7,361 bases of DNA from Nitrospiria bacterium (lineage in GTDB: Bacteria; Nitrospirota; Nitrospiria; Nitrospirales; UBA8639): assembly GCA_030430725.1 (NCBI GenBank), contig JAUIKP010000156.1, positions 1-7,361 of the forward strand. Reading direction: 5' to 3'. The notes under the pieces were generated by a model, which worked only from the letters and a program-made list of their open reading frames with translations, was not told the DNA's origin and did no database searches. This document shows positions 1-6,263 of the stretch, piece by piece. Every line of letters begins with the position of its first letter. The stretch's first letter is position 1. The position numbers and the translations under genes are program-made.

Positions 1-124
1 GTGTCAAAATAAAATTAAAGATTTGGTGATAATCCTCACTCTACTCTTTGTCGCCTGGCATTTGGCTTACAGGTTTCGGAACTGTTCCAGAGGCGAAGGC
101 CCCTTGAAAGACACCAGAGTTTGA

Positions 125-160
125 ATTTCCACATAAGTTATCACAACGTCTTATGGAAAT
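125..160. repeat. Imperfect inverted repeat (stem-loop) in the upstream non-coding region
   Basis: The left arm 125-137 and right arm 150-160 pair over 11 positions (ATTTCCA plus TAAG against CTTATGGAAAT), with a 2-nt bulge on the left and a 12-nt loop. A smaller perfect hairpin, TATAG-TTTG-CTATA, follows at 160-173 and shares base 160. There is no T-run after either, so an intrinsic terminator is not well supported. It could be part of an operator or a leader RNA. This rests on base pairing by eye only. Confidence 0.35.
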
Positions 161-538
161 ATAGTTTGCTATAGAGAAAGGCCATAGAGGGAAGGCAAAG
201 AAATGAAGAGACCTGACGACATGTGGTGTTTGCCTGATAACCCACAGATCTGGCGTACGGACACTCACCTGACAAAGGAAAGGAATTCCAAGCCGATGTC
301 ATTTGAAAACGGAACGCGAGTGGGAGTGATCACACAACATTACTCGTGGGACAGGTGCAGTCGTTCTACCATAACCGGCGCAGAACCCGGGCAAGGAGAT
401 TCCGTTGGGACCGCTTGAGTTGTCGCATGGGGCACACCTTATACATTTGGTTTTTTCCGGTTGCCGATTTGTCCATTGGTCGGATTGCGTTGAACATGCT
501 AGTGATAAGGGACAGACGGCAATTGAGAATTTGTTTGT

Positions 539-574
539 GGTTTTCAACTTTATGGTTGAAGACCAACAATTTTT
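539..574 (+). terminator. Hairpin followed by five T's: possible terminator or attenuator ahead of the 612 gene
   Basis: Left arm 539-548 (GGTTTTCAAC) pairs with right arm 555-564 (GTTGAAGACC) as a 10-bp stem with one G-U wobble in RNA and a 6-nt loop (TTTATG). Pairing continues at 538/565 and, past a one-base bulge, for three more pairs. TTTTT follows at 570-574, close after the stem. The stem is AT-rich, so a terminator would be weak. The position, 26 bases before the AGGAGG of the next gene, would suit either the end of an upstream transcript or a leader attenuator. Confidence 0.35.
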
Positions 575-611
575 CAATTGGAATTTAATTCACTCTTTCA
601 GGAGGTGTGTG

Positions 612-944
612 ATGAAACGATTGTTAACTGTATGTATGGCAACGGCGTTCATTCTGGGTATGACATCCATGGGAATGGCCGGTCAGGGAATGAAGGCCGG
701 TTCCGCTGAAGAAAATGTTCCTGACAACATTCAACGAAGCACCCCGTCGGCTGAGCCTTCACTCGACGAAGGAAGTGGTCCGGGAACCCGAGCGGATCAA
801 TTGACGGAAATGGAAGATGTCGATCCTAAAAACCCCAATATGTCTAACAAGGAAGGAAAGGCCGCACAGGCCGCCAAAGACCTGAAGAACAAGGATTCGC
901 AATCTCCAATTTCCAGTCAGAGTTCATCACAGAAAAATCACTGA
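612..944 (+). CDS. Small secreted hydrophilic protein of unknown function (110 aa)
   Basis: The ATG at 612 is chosen because AGGAGG at 600-605 sits six bases upstream and because the protein from there begins with a textbook signal peptide: Lys-Arg at residues 2-3, a hydrophobic stretch at about 4-22, and a likely cleavage after Ala23 (G-M-A | G-Q). The same frame is open back to 405, but that extension would bury the signal and has no comparable ribosome-binding site. The mature part, about 87 residues, is rich in Ser, Asp, Glu, Asn, Lys and Pro, has no cysteine and no predicted fold, and ends in a Ser/Gln-rich tail (residues 96-110). It looks intrinsically disordered and exported to the periplasm or beyond. 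No family is recognised. It appears to be monocistronic, with a long inverted repeat 30 bases downstream of its stop. Confidence 0.75.
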   Translation: MKRLLTVCMATAFILGMTSMGMAGQGMKAGSAEENVPDNIQRSTPSAEPSLDEGSGPGTRADQLTEMEDVDPKNPNMSNKEGKAAQAAKDLKNKDSQSPISSQSSSQKNH

Positions 945-974
945 TGCCCTGAGCGAAATTGCCGCGTGGCGTGT

Positions 975-1034
975 GTCATGAGTTGGCTGTCAATTTGGTT
1001 TGCCGGATTGACGGCCAACTCCTCGGTTCATGAC
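975..1034. repeat. Long inverted repeat between the secreted-protein and PRC-barrel genes
   Basis: The inner arms 982-994 (GTTGGCTGTCAAT) and 1007-1019 (ATTGACGGCCAAC) pair over 13 positions with one G-U wobble, around a 12-nt loop. The outer arms 975-981 (GTCATGA) and 1028-1034 (TCATGAC) are perfect complements, separated from the inner stem by an 8-nt one-sided bulge. The structure begins 30 bases after the stop of the secreted-protein gene and may protect or terminate that transcript. No T-run follows, so it is not a classical intrinsic terminator on either strand. Confidence 0.55.
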
Positions 1035-1091
1035 TTCGTGTGACGGCATGCGCGGAACACGGTTGATTCCCTTCTAGCCGGTCAGCACGGT

Positions 1092-1101
1092 TGTCCGGAC
1101 A
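1092..1101. promoter_or_regulatory. Perfect 10-bp palindrome upstream of the PRC-barrel gene, possible operator
   Basis: TGTCCGGACA reads identically on both strands and lies 41 bases before the ATG at 1143, flanked further out by GTTG (1090-1093) and CAAC (1108-1111). The position suits a binding site for a dimeric regulator, but a 10-bp palindrome can occur by chance and no -35/-10 pair was identified beside it. Confidence 0.25.
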
Positions 1102-1142
1102 GGATTGCAACGTCGCTCCATTTATCAAGAAAAGGAAATGAC

Positions 1143-1823
1143 ATGTTACGAGATCTCAATAAAATTTCACACTGCGTGCTTCAGGGGACAGATGGAATTA
1201 TCGGGACCGTCGCGGATATCTATGCTAATGATCAGACATGGAAAATCCATTATCTGGCTGCTGACACGGGGAACTGGTTGCAGGGTCGCCATGTGTTGAT
1301 TTCTACCCAGAGTTTTGTGCTGCCCCATATGGACGTGGGATCCTTCCGGGCTCTCGTCAGTAAGGCTCAAGTCGAGGGTGCGCCGGAGTTTGATATAGAA
1401 AAACCAATATCCTGGGAAAAGGAACGCGAAATCTGCAACTATTATCGATGGAGCACCTATTTCCCCATTGACGAGAGGGAACTTTCGGTGTTCCCGGGCA
1501 CATTGACCAGCGCCAATGGCCTCAAAGATTTTTCCCTTCAGGCGACAGATGGGGAAATCGGAAAAATCGAAAATTTCCTCATCGATGATGCCAATTGGAC
1601 CGTACGCTATCTGGTCGTGGATACTTCGAAATGGTTGGCCGGCAGAAAGGTGTTAATCAGTCCAATGTGGAATAAATCGATTGACTGGGCAGAGAGAACC
1701 ATGGTCGTGGACCTCAATCAGGACCAAATTGAAAAATCACCCGAGTATGATCCAACTGCCCCCATTGAACGGGTATATGAAATTAATCTGTATAAACATT
1801 ACGGGAAACCACATTACTGGTAG
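1143..1823 (+). CDS. Tandem PRC-barrel domain protein (226 aa)
   Basis: Two PRC-barrel domains lie in tandem, at about residues 7-60 and 126-195. They align without gaps over 42 residues (13-54 with 132-173), and by eye 21 of the 42 positions are identical. Shared elements are LQ-TDG-IG at the start, Y-L--DT--W in the centre and GR-VLIS at the end of each copy. The repeat unit seems to extend further, because each barrel is followed by a P-E-F/Y-D...P-I segment and a Tyr-rich stretch (79-103 and 199-226). The protein ends in aromatic and His residues (YGKPHYW). PRC-barrels are small beta-barrels found in RimM and the photosynthetic reaction-centre H subunit. Stand-alone tandem copies of this kind are common in environmental bacteria, with undefined, often stress-associated roles. 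There is no signal peptide or membrane segment, so it is likely cytoplasmic. The start is supported by AAGGA at 1132-1136, six bases upstream. Confidence 0.88.
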   Translation: MLRDLNKISHCVLQGTDGIIGTVADIYANDQTWKIHYLAADTGNWLQGRHVLISTQSFVLPHMDVGSFRALVSKAQVEGAPEFDIEKPISWEKEREICNYYRWSTYFPIDERELSVFPGTLTSANGLKDFSLQATDGEIGKIENFLIDDANWTVRYLVVDTSKWLAGRKVLISPMWNKSIDWAERTMVVDLNQDQIEKSPEYDPTAPIERVYEINLYKHYGKPHYW

Positions 1824-1828
1824 AACAA

Positions 1829-1856
1829 TTGAGGAAAAAAGACACACCAGGATTAT
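1829..1856 (+). promoter_or_regulatory. Weak candidate sigma-70-like promoter ahead of zwf
   Basis: TTGAGG at 1829-1834 and GATTAT at 1851-1856 are separated by 16 bases and each match the consensus hexamers at four of six positions. They lie just after the PRC-barrel stop and about 190 bases before the preferred zwf start. Matches this weak are frequent by chance. Read-through from the PRC-barrel gene is an equally good explanation for zwf expression. Confidence 0.2.
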
Positions 1857-2043
1857 GAAGGGTGGGGAGAAGAACAGCATGCTCAAAATCACGGGCACCA
1901 TGTTCATCCATGCAGGGACAGGCCGGTCATCCGGTTCAATGAATTTTCTCCCGATGTTCGACTAAAACGCCCGTATGGGTGAACCGGCACGGAGATGTGG
2001 GACTCCGAAATTATTACTTGAAAGTGAGGTACACCAAGACCTT

Positions 2044-3471
2044 ATGTATGAGCATCTGGTCATTTTTGGAGCGACAGGCGACGTCTCGAAACGGTACATT
2101 TTTCCTGCTTTAGCTCAAGTGTTCGCCAACCGAGGTCTTCCCGCGGAATATAGAATCACGGGGGTCGGACGGCGAAATTGGAATACTCCTCAGCTTCAAG
2201 AATATGTGTCCGAAATACTCGGCAACCATCAAACGCCACCCCTCCCAAGATCCCGGGAAGCGTTTATGGAATCATTAGAATACGCACGTGTAGAAGATCT
2301 TTCAGACACTCGACAGATTCAGGCGATTTTTCATAAGCAGGCAGGGTCCACCCTGCTCTATTTAGGCCTTCCTCCGCAGACATTTTCTTCGGTGTTAGAA
2401 TCCCTGCGACACATCACGTTACCGCCGGGATCCCGTCTCCTCATCGAAAAACCGTTCGGATTAAGCTATGCCCAGTCAAAGGAATTAAACGGGCTCGTCC
2501 ATCAAAAATTTCCTGAAGAGTGCATATTTCGCATTGACCACTTTTTAGGCATGCCGATCGTGTCCACCATTTTTGGTCTCCGATTCGGCAATCCGGTATT
2601 TACGCCTCTTTGGAACCGGCAGTATATCAAAAAGATCGAAGTGATCTGGGATGAAACATTGGCGGTGGAAGGGCGTGCTGACTTTTATGATCGCGCCGGA
2701 GCCCTGAAAGATATGATTCAAAATCACCTCCTTCAGTTGTTGGCAGTCCTGACTCTTGAACCCTTGGAGACCATGTGGTCTCCCGATTTTCGGAATAAGC
2801 GAGTGGAATTGTTTCAATCAGTAAGAAAACCGTCAAGGACGGAGATCCGGGCCCAGACCGTCCGGGCTCGTTACCGTTCAGGGGAGATCGATGGTGTGCG
2901 GGTTCCCGGTTATGCCAAAAGCAAGGGGGTGGTTTCCGGACGACACACCGAAACCTTTGCGCAGGTGATCCTATGGGTCGACAATGCACGATGGCAAGGA
3001 GTGCCCATGGTATTACGGTCCGGAAAAGCGCTAGGTCGAGAACGAAAAGAAATTCGAGTGCATTTTAGAAGAGGGTCCAACGATACGGAATCGCTCTTTT
3101 CAGAAGAAGGCGGTAACATTCTGAGTGTGAATCTTGCCAATGAAGAGGTCAATTTTGGGATCTTTACTATTCCGGAAGCCGGAGGAGTCACACCTGCACC
3201 GATGAGGGTGGACGACCCTATTGCTCCCGAACATCTTTCTCCCTATGAACGCTTGTTTCTCGAAGCCATGTCCGGCCAATCACGACTTTTTGTGCGGGAT
3301 GATGAAGTCGAGGAGATGTGGAAAATCATTCAACCCATTGTCGATGCCTGGGCAGAAAACGTGATACCCTTACAGAATTATCCGGCCGGGTCCAACGGTC
3401 CACCTCTGGAGAAGACCGGCCCGTTGACAGAGTCCCGTCATTCCCGAACGACAGCGAAGACTCTTGGGTAG
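2044..3471 (+). CDS. zwf: Glucose-6-phosphate 1-dehydrogenase, divergent type
   Basis: This enzyme oxidises glucose 6-phosphate to 6-phosphogluconolactone with reduction of NAD(P)+, the entry step of the oxidative pentose-phosphate pathway. From the ATG at 2044 it is 475 residues, near the family's usual length, and begins directly at the Rossmann strand and nucleotide loop (HLVIFGATGDVSKR). The substrate-site EKPFG is at residues 135-139 and the RIDHFLGM motif at 163-170. The catalytic His lies in QNHLLQLL (residue 228), preceded by the conserved VEGR and AGALKDM segments. The C-terminal half carries TETFA, RSGKAL and a late NYPAGSNGP motif. The canonical Lys of RIDHYLGK is Met here (residue 170). 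The frame is open to an ATG at 1975, but the 23 extra residues look unlike the family and have no ribosome-binding site. GAGG at 2026-2029 is a weak, distant site for 2044. No gnd or pgl gene is adjacent. Confidence 0.92.
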   Translation: MYEHLVIFGATGDVSKRYIFPALAQVFANRGLPAEYRITGVGRRNWNTPQLQEYVSEILGNHQTPPLPRSREAFMESLEYARVEDLSDTRQIQAIFHKQAGSTLLYLGLPPQTFSSVLESLRHITLPPGSRLLIEKPFGLSYAQSKELNGLVHQKFPEECIFRIDHFLGMPIVSTIFGLRFGNPVFTPLWNRQYIKKIEVIWDETLAVEGRADFYDRAGALKDMIQNHLLQLLAVLTLEPLETMWSPDFRNKRVELFQSVRKPSRTEIRAQTVRARYRSGEIDGVRVPGYAKSKGVVSGRHTETFAQVILWVDNARWQGVPMVLRSGKALGRERKEIRVHFRRGSNDTESLFSEEGGNILSVNLANEEVNFGIFTIPEAGGVTPAPMRVDDPIAPEHLSPYERLFLEAMSGQSRLFVRDDEVEEMWKIIQPIVDAWAENVIPLQNYPAGSNGPPLEKTGPLTESRHSRTTAKTLG

Positions 3472-3486
3472 GAGCCATTCCTATCC
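3466..3486. terminator. Hairpin at the convergent zwf / mgtC-like junction
   Basis: GGGTAGGA (3466-3473) pairs with TCCTATCC (3479-3486) as an 8-bp stem with one G-U wobble and a 5-nt loop. It overlaps the zwf stop codon (3469-3471) and lies six bases beyond the stop of the opposing gene, so it could serve transcripts from both directions. Neither side has a good T-run, so intrinsic termination is uncertain. Confidence 0.35.
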
Positions 3487-3491
3487 TCACT

Positions 3492-3962
3492 TTAGGATCC
3501 CATGGTTCGATCGGTTTGTGATGGTGGAGACGTGACTTGTCTTTTCACCAATGGCATAAACCGAAAAGTTAGAAAATTCAACGCGCTTAACACCATGGCG
3601 ATTTCGTAACGATCCCAGGCAACCGCCATTCCGATGGCTCCGGTGTTCCAAATACTTGCCGCGGTTGCGGTCCCGGCCACATTCCCTCTGTCTTTGAGAA
3701 TGGCGCCACCGCCGATAAAGCCGATTCCGGTTAGGATGCCATAAATGACACGTCCTTCGGCATCAGTGGAAGTCAATACATGGATTCCCGTCAACATATA
3801 GGCACATGACCCGAGCGCAACAAGGGGAAACGTGCGCAGTCCTGCCCCCCGCGATTCCTGTTCGCGATCCCAACCAAGAGGAACTGCCAATAAAAAGGCA
3901 ATGATCAGATGATAGGCATGCGACCAAATTTGATGCCAATCCAATTCAGTGACCACATCCAT
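3492..3962 (-). CDS. MgtC/SapB family membrane protein (156 aa)
   Basis: An inner-membrane protein of the MgtC/SapB family. The conserved features are the charged segment after the first helix (GWDREQESRGAGLRT, residues 30-44), the glycine-rich helix GILTGIGFIGGGAILK (75-90), and GTATAASIWNTGAIGMA (97-113). Hydrophobic helices fall at about 15-30, 45-62, 73-89 and 100-135. The length matches the short family members that consist of the membrane domain alone; the soluble C-terminal domain of Salmonella MgtC is absent. MgtC is tied to growth in low magnesium and to F-type ATPase modulation in pathogens, but for short environmental homologues the role is not established. It is the last gene of the minus-strand set, 66 bases after the MscS-like gene. 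A GGGAGA lies about ten bases before its ATG. Confidence 0.88.
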   Translation of the reverse strand: MDVVTELDWHQIWSHAYHLIIAFLLAVPLGWDREQESRGAGLRTFPLVALGSCAYMLTGIHVLTSTDAEGRVIYGILTGIGFIGGGAILKDRGNVAGTATAASIWNTGAIGMAVAWDRYEIAMVLSALNFLTFRFMPLVKRQVTSPPSQTDRTMGS

Positions 3963-4028
3963 CGTGAGTTGTCTCCCTTATATGTTCCGTCGAACAGGTA
4001 GGATTGTGAAAAAACAATTCTGAGAGAG

Positions 4029-4919
4029 TCATGTGTCATGAGAATCTCTCTGGTTCTGTTGATGTCGGGTCATCAGGGTCTGCAACGGTTCTTTAAATGT
4101 CAATGTGCGATAGGGGAAAGGAATTTCAATATTGGCTTGATCTAACGCCCGTTTTACGGCGGCCACGACTTTGTCCTTTGATTTCCGGACGTCTAAGGGA
4201 AGTGAACCCGTCCACCAGGTGACTTCAAAATCGATGCTGCTGCTCCCAAACCCGCGAGCGAAGATCTGGACGGCCTTATCCCGGTTAATCGATTCCAGAC
4301 CGTCGAGTGCTTCTTGCATAACCTGTCGTGCGCGGTCGACGTCCTCTCCATAGGCGATGCCGCAGATAATGGTAACCCGTCGCACGTCCCGATCCGTTCG
4401 CACCGTGACCGGATTTTTAAACAGCATGCTATTCGGAAGGACAACCCGTTGGCCGTCCGTTTGACGAATATGGGTATCCCGAATGGTAATTTCTTCCACA
4501 AATCCCTCCAGCTCCTCGCATTCAATGACATCTCCCAATTGAAAGGGTTCGCGAAGCAGGATTAAGATTCCGGCCAGGAAATTTTCAAAAATATCTTTGA
4601 AGGCAAATCCGATGGCAATGGATCCCAAACCCAATCCCGTGAGTATTTTCCCAGGGGTTAAACTGGGGAAAACGATCATGGCCGCAATCAGGATCCCCAC
4701 GATCCAGATTCCGATGAAGGCGAGTTTCCTCAGTAGTTCGGAAAGGGATTCCCGAATGCCAAACCGTGAAAAAATCCGGCTTAAGACCCTCTCCAGAATT
4801 CTGGTCATTCCCCATGCCGCCACAAGAATAACCGCGGCGGATATGACATGAGGGAGATGCGTCAGAATTTGACGTCCCAGATCCCGCAGGCTGGTCATCG
4901 TGATAGTGAGAGGTTCCAT
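4029..4919 (-). CDS. Small-conductance mechanosensitive channel, MscS family (296 aa)
   Basis: A channel that opens under membrane tension to release solutes during hypo-osmotic shock. Three membrane segments are visible at about residues 22-42, 64-86 and 90-122. The third is the Gly/Ala-rich pore helix (GLGLGSIAIGFAFKDIFENF), leading into the family-typical REPFQLGD (123-130). The beta domain follows, with VEEITIRDTHIRQTDGQRVVLPNS (141-164) and the usual N-P-V after it. The C-terminal alpha/beta domain ends with IPFPYRTLTF (266-275), the common MscS closing motif, then a hydrophilic tail rich in Gln, His and Asp. The length, 296 residues, is close to E. coli MscS (286). It is a minimal, three-helix channel with no extra domains. 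It starts 36 bases after the upstream AI-2E-type gene, so co-transcription is likely. The ribosome-binding site is weak, and a second in-frame ATG seven codons later is possible. Confidence 0.93.
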   Translation of the reverse strand: MEPLTITMTSLRDLGRQILTHLPHVISAAVILVAAWGMTRILERVLSRIFSRFGIRESLSELLRKLAFIGIWIVGILIAAMIVFPSLTPGKILTGLGLGSIAIGFAFKDIFENFLAGILILLREPFQLGDVIECEELEGFVEEITIRDTHIRQTDGQRVVLPNSMLFKNPVTVRTDRDVRRVTIICGIAYGEDVDRARQVMQEALDGLESINRDKAVQIFARGFGSSSIDFEVTWWTGSLPLDVRKSKDKVVAAVKRALDQANIEIPFPYRTLTFKEPLQTLMTRHQQNQRDSHDT

Positions 4920-4955
4920 CGCATATTGGACAGGCGTTAAGCCGGTTCAGACCTA

Positions 4956-6116
4956 TTAGGGTGTATGAATTTCATGGTGTACCTCCGTGATATTCCCGCG
5001 TTTAATCAGGGGAATAATCAGCTCCTTGGATAGGATTTTCAGACAAGCCGCGAAAGGAATGGCAAGAATTAATCCCAACACTCCGCCAAGTGCCCCGCCG
5101 ATCAGCACCACCAGCAGAATGGTCGCAGCGCTGAGGTCGGTTGACTGGCTTTGAATCCAAGGGGTTAACACCCATCCCTCAAGGAATTGAACTCCGAGGT
5201 AGACGGCACTGGGCCAGACAAGGAGTTGCATCCAATAATTGTCTGGTGAACCGGATCCCATGGACATATCCAAATATTTCAAAAGAATGGCGACGGGCCA
5301 AATCAAGGTGGCGGCATAAGGGACCAAACTCAATAGTCCTGCGCCAAGTCCCAGGAGAATCCAATACGGCATCCCCACCCAAAACCATCCGATGGCAAAC
5401 ATCCCGCTCATCATGAACGCAATCAGTAACCGGCCCCTGAAAAAATCTCCAATGGCCCGATCCATTTTGGACAGTAATTTCGGCCACCGGTCATCCGCTT
5501 GAGATTCCACGACGCTCCATACCGTGTGTTGAATGGAGGGAAAGCTCCAGGCAAAAAAGAAAAAATAAATAATGATTAAGGAGAACGAGAATAAAAAAGA
5601 GCCCAGCGTGCCGATAATGAGATTGGTGAAATAAAAAACCTGGCCGGTTCCCGTTAAGAACGTCTTGAGTGTGGACAATGGCTTATCCTGGATGTTCGTT
5701 GAGACCTCCTTGAAATTCCGGGATACCTCGTTCACATCTATGCCGTGGCGGTCGGCCAGAAGAGAAAGATAGGTGGGTACCTGTTCAATGAACAGGCGCA
5801 ATTGTTCGACAAGGTTTGGTCCCACCCAGAGAAAAAACCCGCTCACCAATGTGCAGATGATGATCACCATGAAGGTGACGGCGAGCCACCGTGGAAGTTT
5901 CCATGTCTGCTCAACATAATCCAGTGCAGGGTCAGTGAGGTAGGCCAGTCCCAGGCCGATGAAGACCGGGACTAAAATGGCCTGCAAGTGAAAGCATAAC
6001 CAAAGAAAAAAGATCCCCAAGGCCAGGATACACAGTTCACGAACCGCAACAATTTCCCAGAGGTGGATATTTCTGGCAGGTTTCGTATCGGTAGAAGAGA
6101 GAGGTGGCAATGACAT
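4956..6116 (-). CDS. AI-2E family transporter (386 aa)
   Basis: A polytopic inner-membrane protein of the AI-2E (PerM/TqsA/YdiK) family. Paired hydrophobic segments occur at about residues 26-42 and 45-61, then at 78-98. A soluble, amphipathic stretch (100-155) comes next, with further membrane helices at about 158-190, 228-248, 252-283, 298-314 and 330-360. Family hallmarks are GDFFRGRLLIA (223-233), LLSLVPYAAT (261-270), EGWVLTPWI (313-321) and the glycine-rich GGALGGVLGLILAIPFAACLKIL (340-362). Named members export autoinducer-2 (TqsA), or act as Na+/H+ antiporters in halophiles; the substrate cannot be read from this sequence. It is first in the minus-strand set of three membrane genes, whose other members are an MscS channel and an MgtC-like protein, so ion or osmotic homeostasis is a reasonable inference. 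The ATG at 6116 lacks a clear ribosome-binding site. Confidence 0.92.
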   Translation of the reverse strand: MSLPPLSSTDTKPARNIHLWEIVAVRELCILALGIFFLWLCFHLQAILVPVFIGLGLAYLTDPALDYVEQTWKLPRWLAVTFMVIIICTLVSGFFLWVGPNLVEQLRLFIEQVPTYLSLLADRHGIDVNEVSRNFKEVSTNIQDKPLSTLKTFLTGTGQVFYFTNLIIGTLGSFLFSFSLIIIYFFFFAWSFPSIQHTVWSVVESQADDRWPKLLSKMDRAIGDFFRGRLLIAFMMSGMFAIGWFWVGMPYWILLGLGAGLLSLVPYAATLIWPVAILLKYLDMSMGSGSPDNYWMQLLVWPSAVYLGVQFLEGWVLTPWIQSQSTDLSAATILLVVLIGGALGGVLGLILAIPFAACLKILSKELIIPLIKRGNITEVHHEIHTP

Positions 6117-6263
6117 AAACGGGTGTCCGATTCAATGTGTCTCACCATCTCTATCAAAGTTCCGGTTGATCCTACATGGATAAAAATTCGCCGGGCCCTT
6201 GGTAACTTGTCTATTTTTAATGAGCAACTTCAAGAGACATCATGAGGAATCAGGAGAAAATGA

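Larger units (their letters stand above)
1..611. other. 611-bp region without a convincing gene
   Basis: Several overlapping short open frames exist on both strands (longest about 90 codons), but they compete with each other and none shows a recognisable domain, signal peptide or clear start. The best is a 71-codon plus-strand frame at 203-418 with a GGAAGG seven bases upstream of its ATG. Its product is not recognisable and I do not call it. The segment contains two stem-loops (125-160 and 539-564, listed separately). The part near 520-600 is AT-rich and is probably the promoter and leader of the secreted-protein gene at 612. No convincing -35/-10 pair with normal spacing was found. Confidence 0.5.

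Noticed and set aside
41..268. Minus-strand 75-codon frame near the window start
   Set aside because: There is no recognisable protein feature, and it overlaps the stem-loop region and the opposing frame at 203-418.
203..418. Plus-strand 71-codon frame with a possible GGAAGG ribosome-binding site
   Set aside because: The product resembles no family, lacks a signal peptide or domain, and overlaps several competing frames. One plausible upstream motif is not enough.
405..611. N-terminal extension of the secreted-protein frame
   Set aside because: It would place 69 residues before a clear signal peptide and ignores the strong AGGAGG at 600-605.
1975..2043. Upstream zwf start adding 23 residues
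   Set aside because: There is no ribosome-binding site, and the extra residues are unlike the family N-terminus. It remains possible because the site for 2044 is also weak.
3983..3996. Small perfect hairpin TGTTC-CGTC-GAACA between the mscS-like and mgtC-like genes
   Set aside because: A 5-bp stem without a T-run is too small to call a terminator or an operator.
6117..6263. Divergent promoter region between the AI-2E-type and proline-rich genes
   Set aside because: Promoters must lie here if the genes are divergently transcribed, but no -35/-10 pair with 16-18 bp spacing could be identified on either strand.
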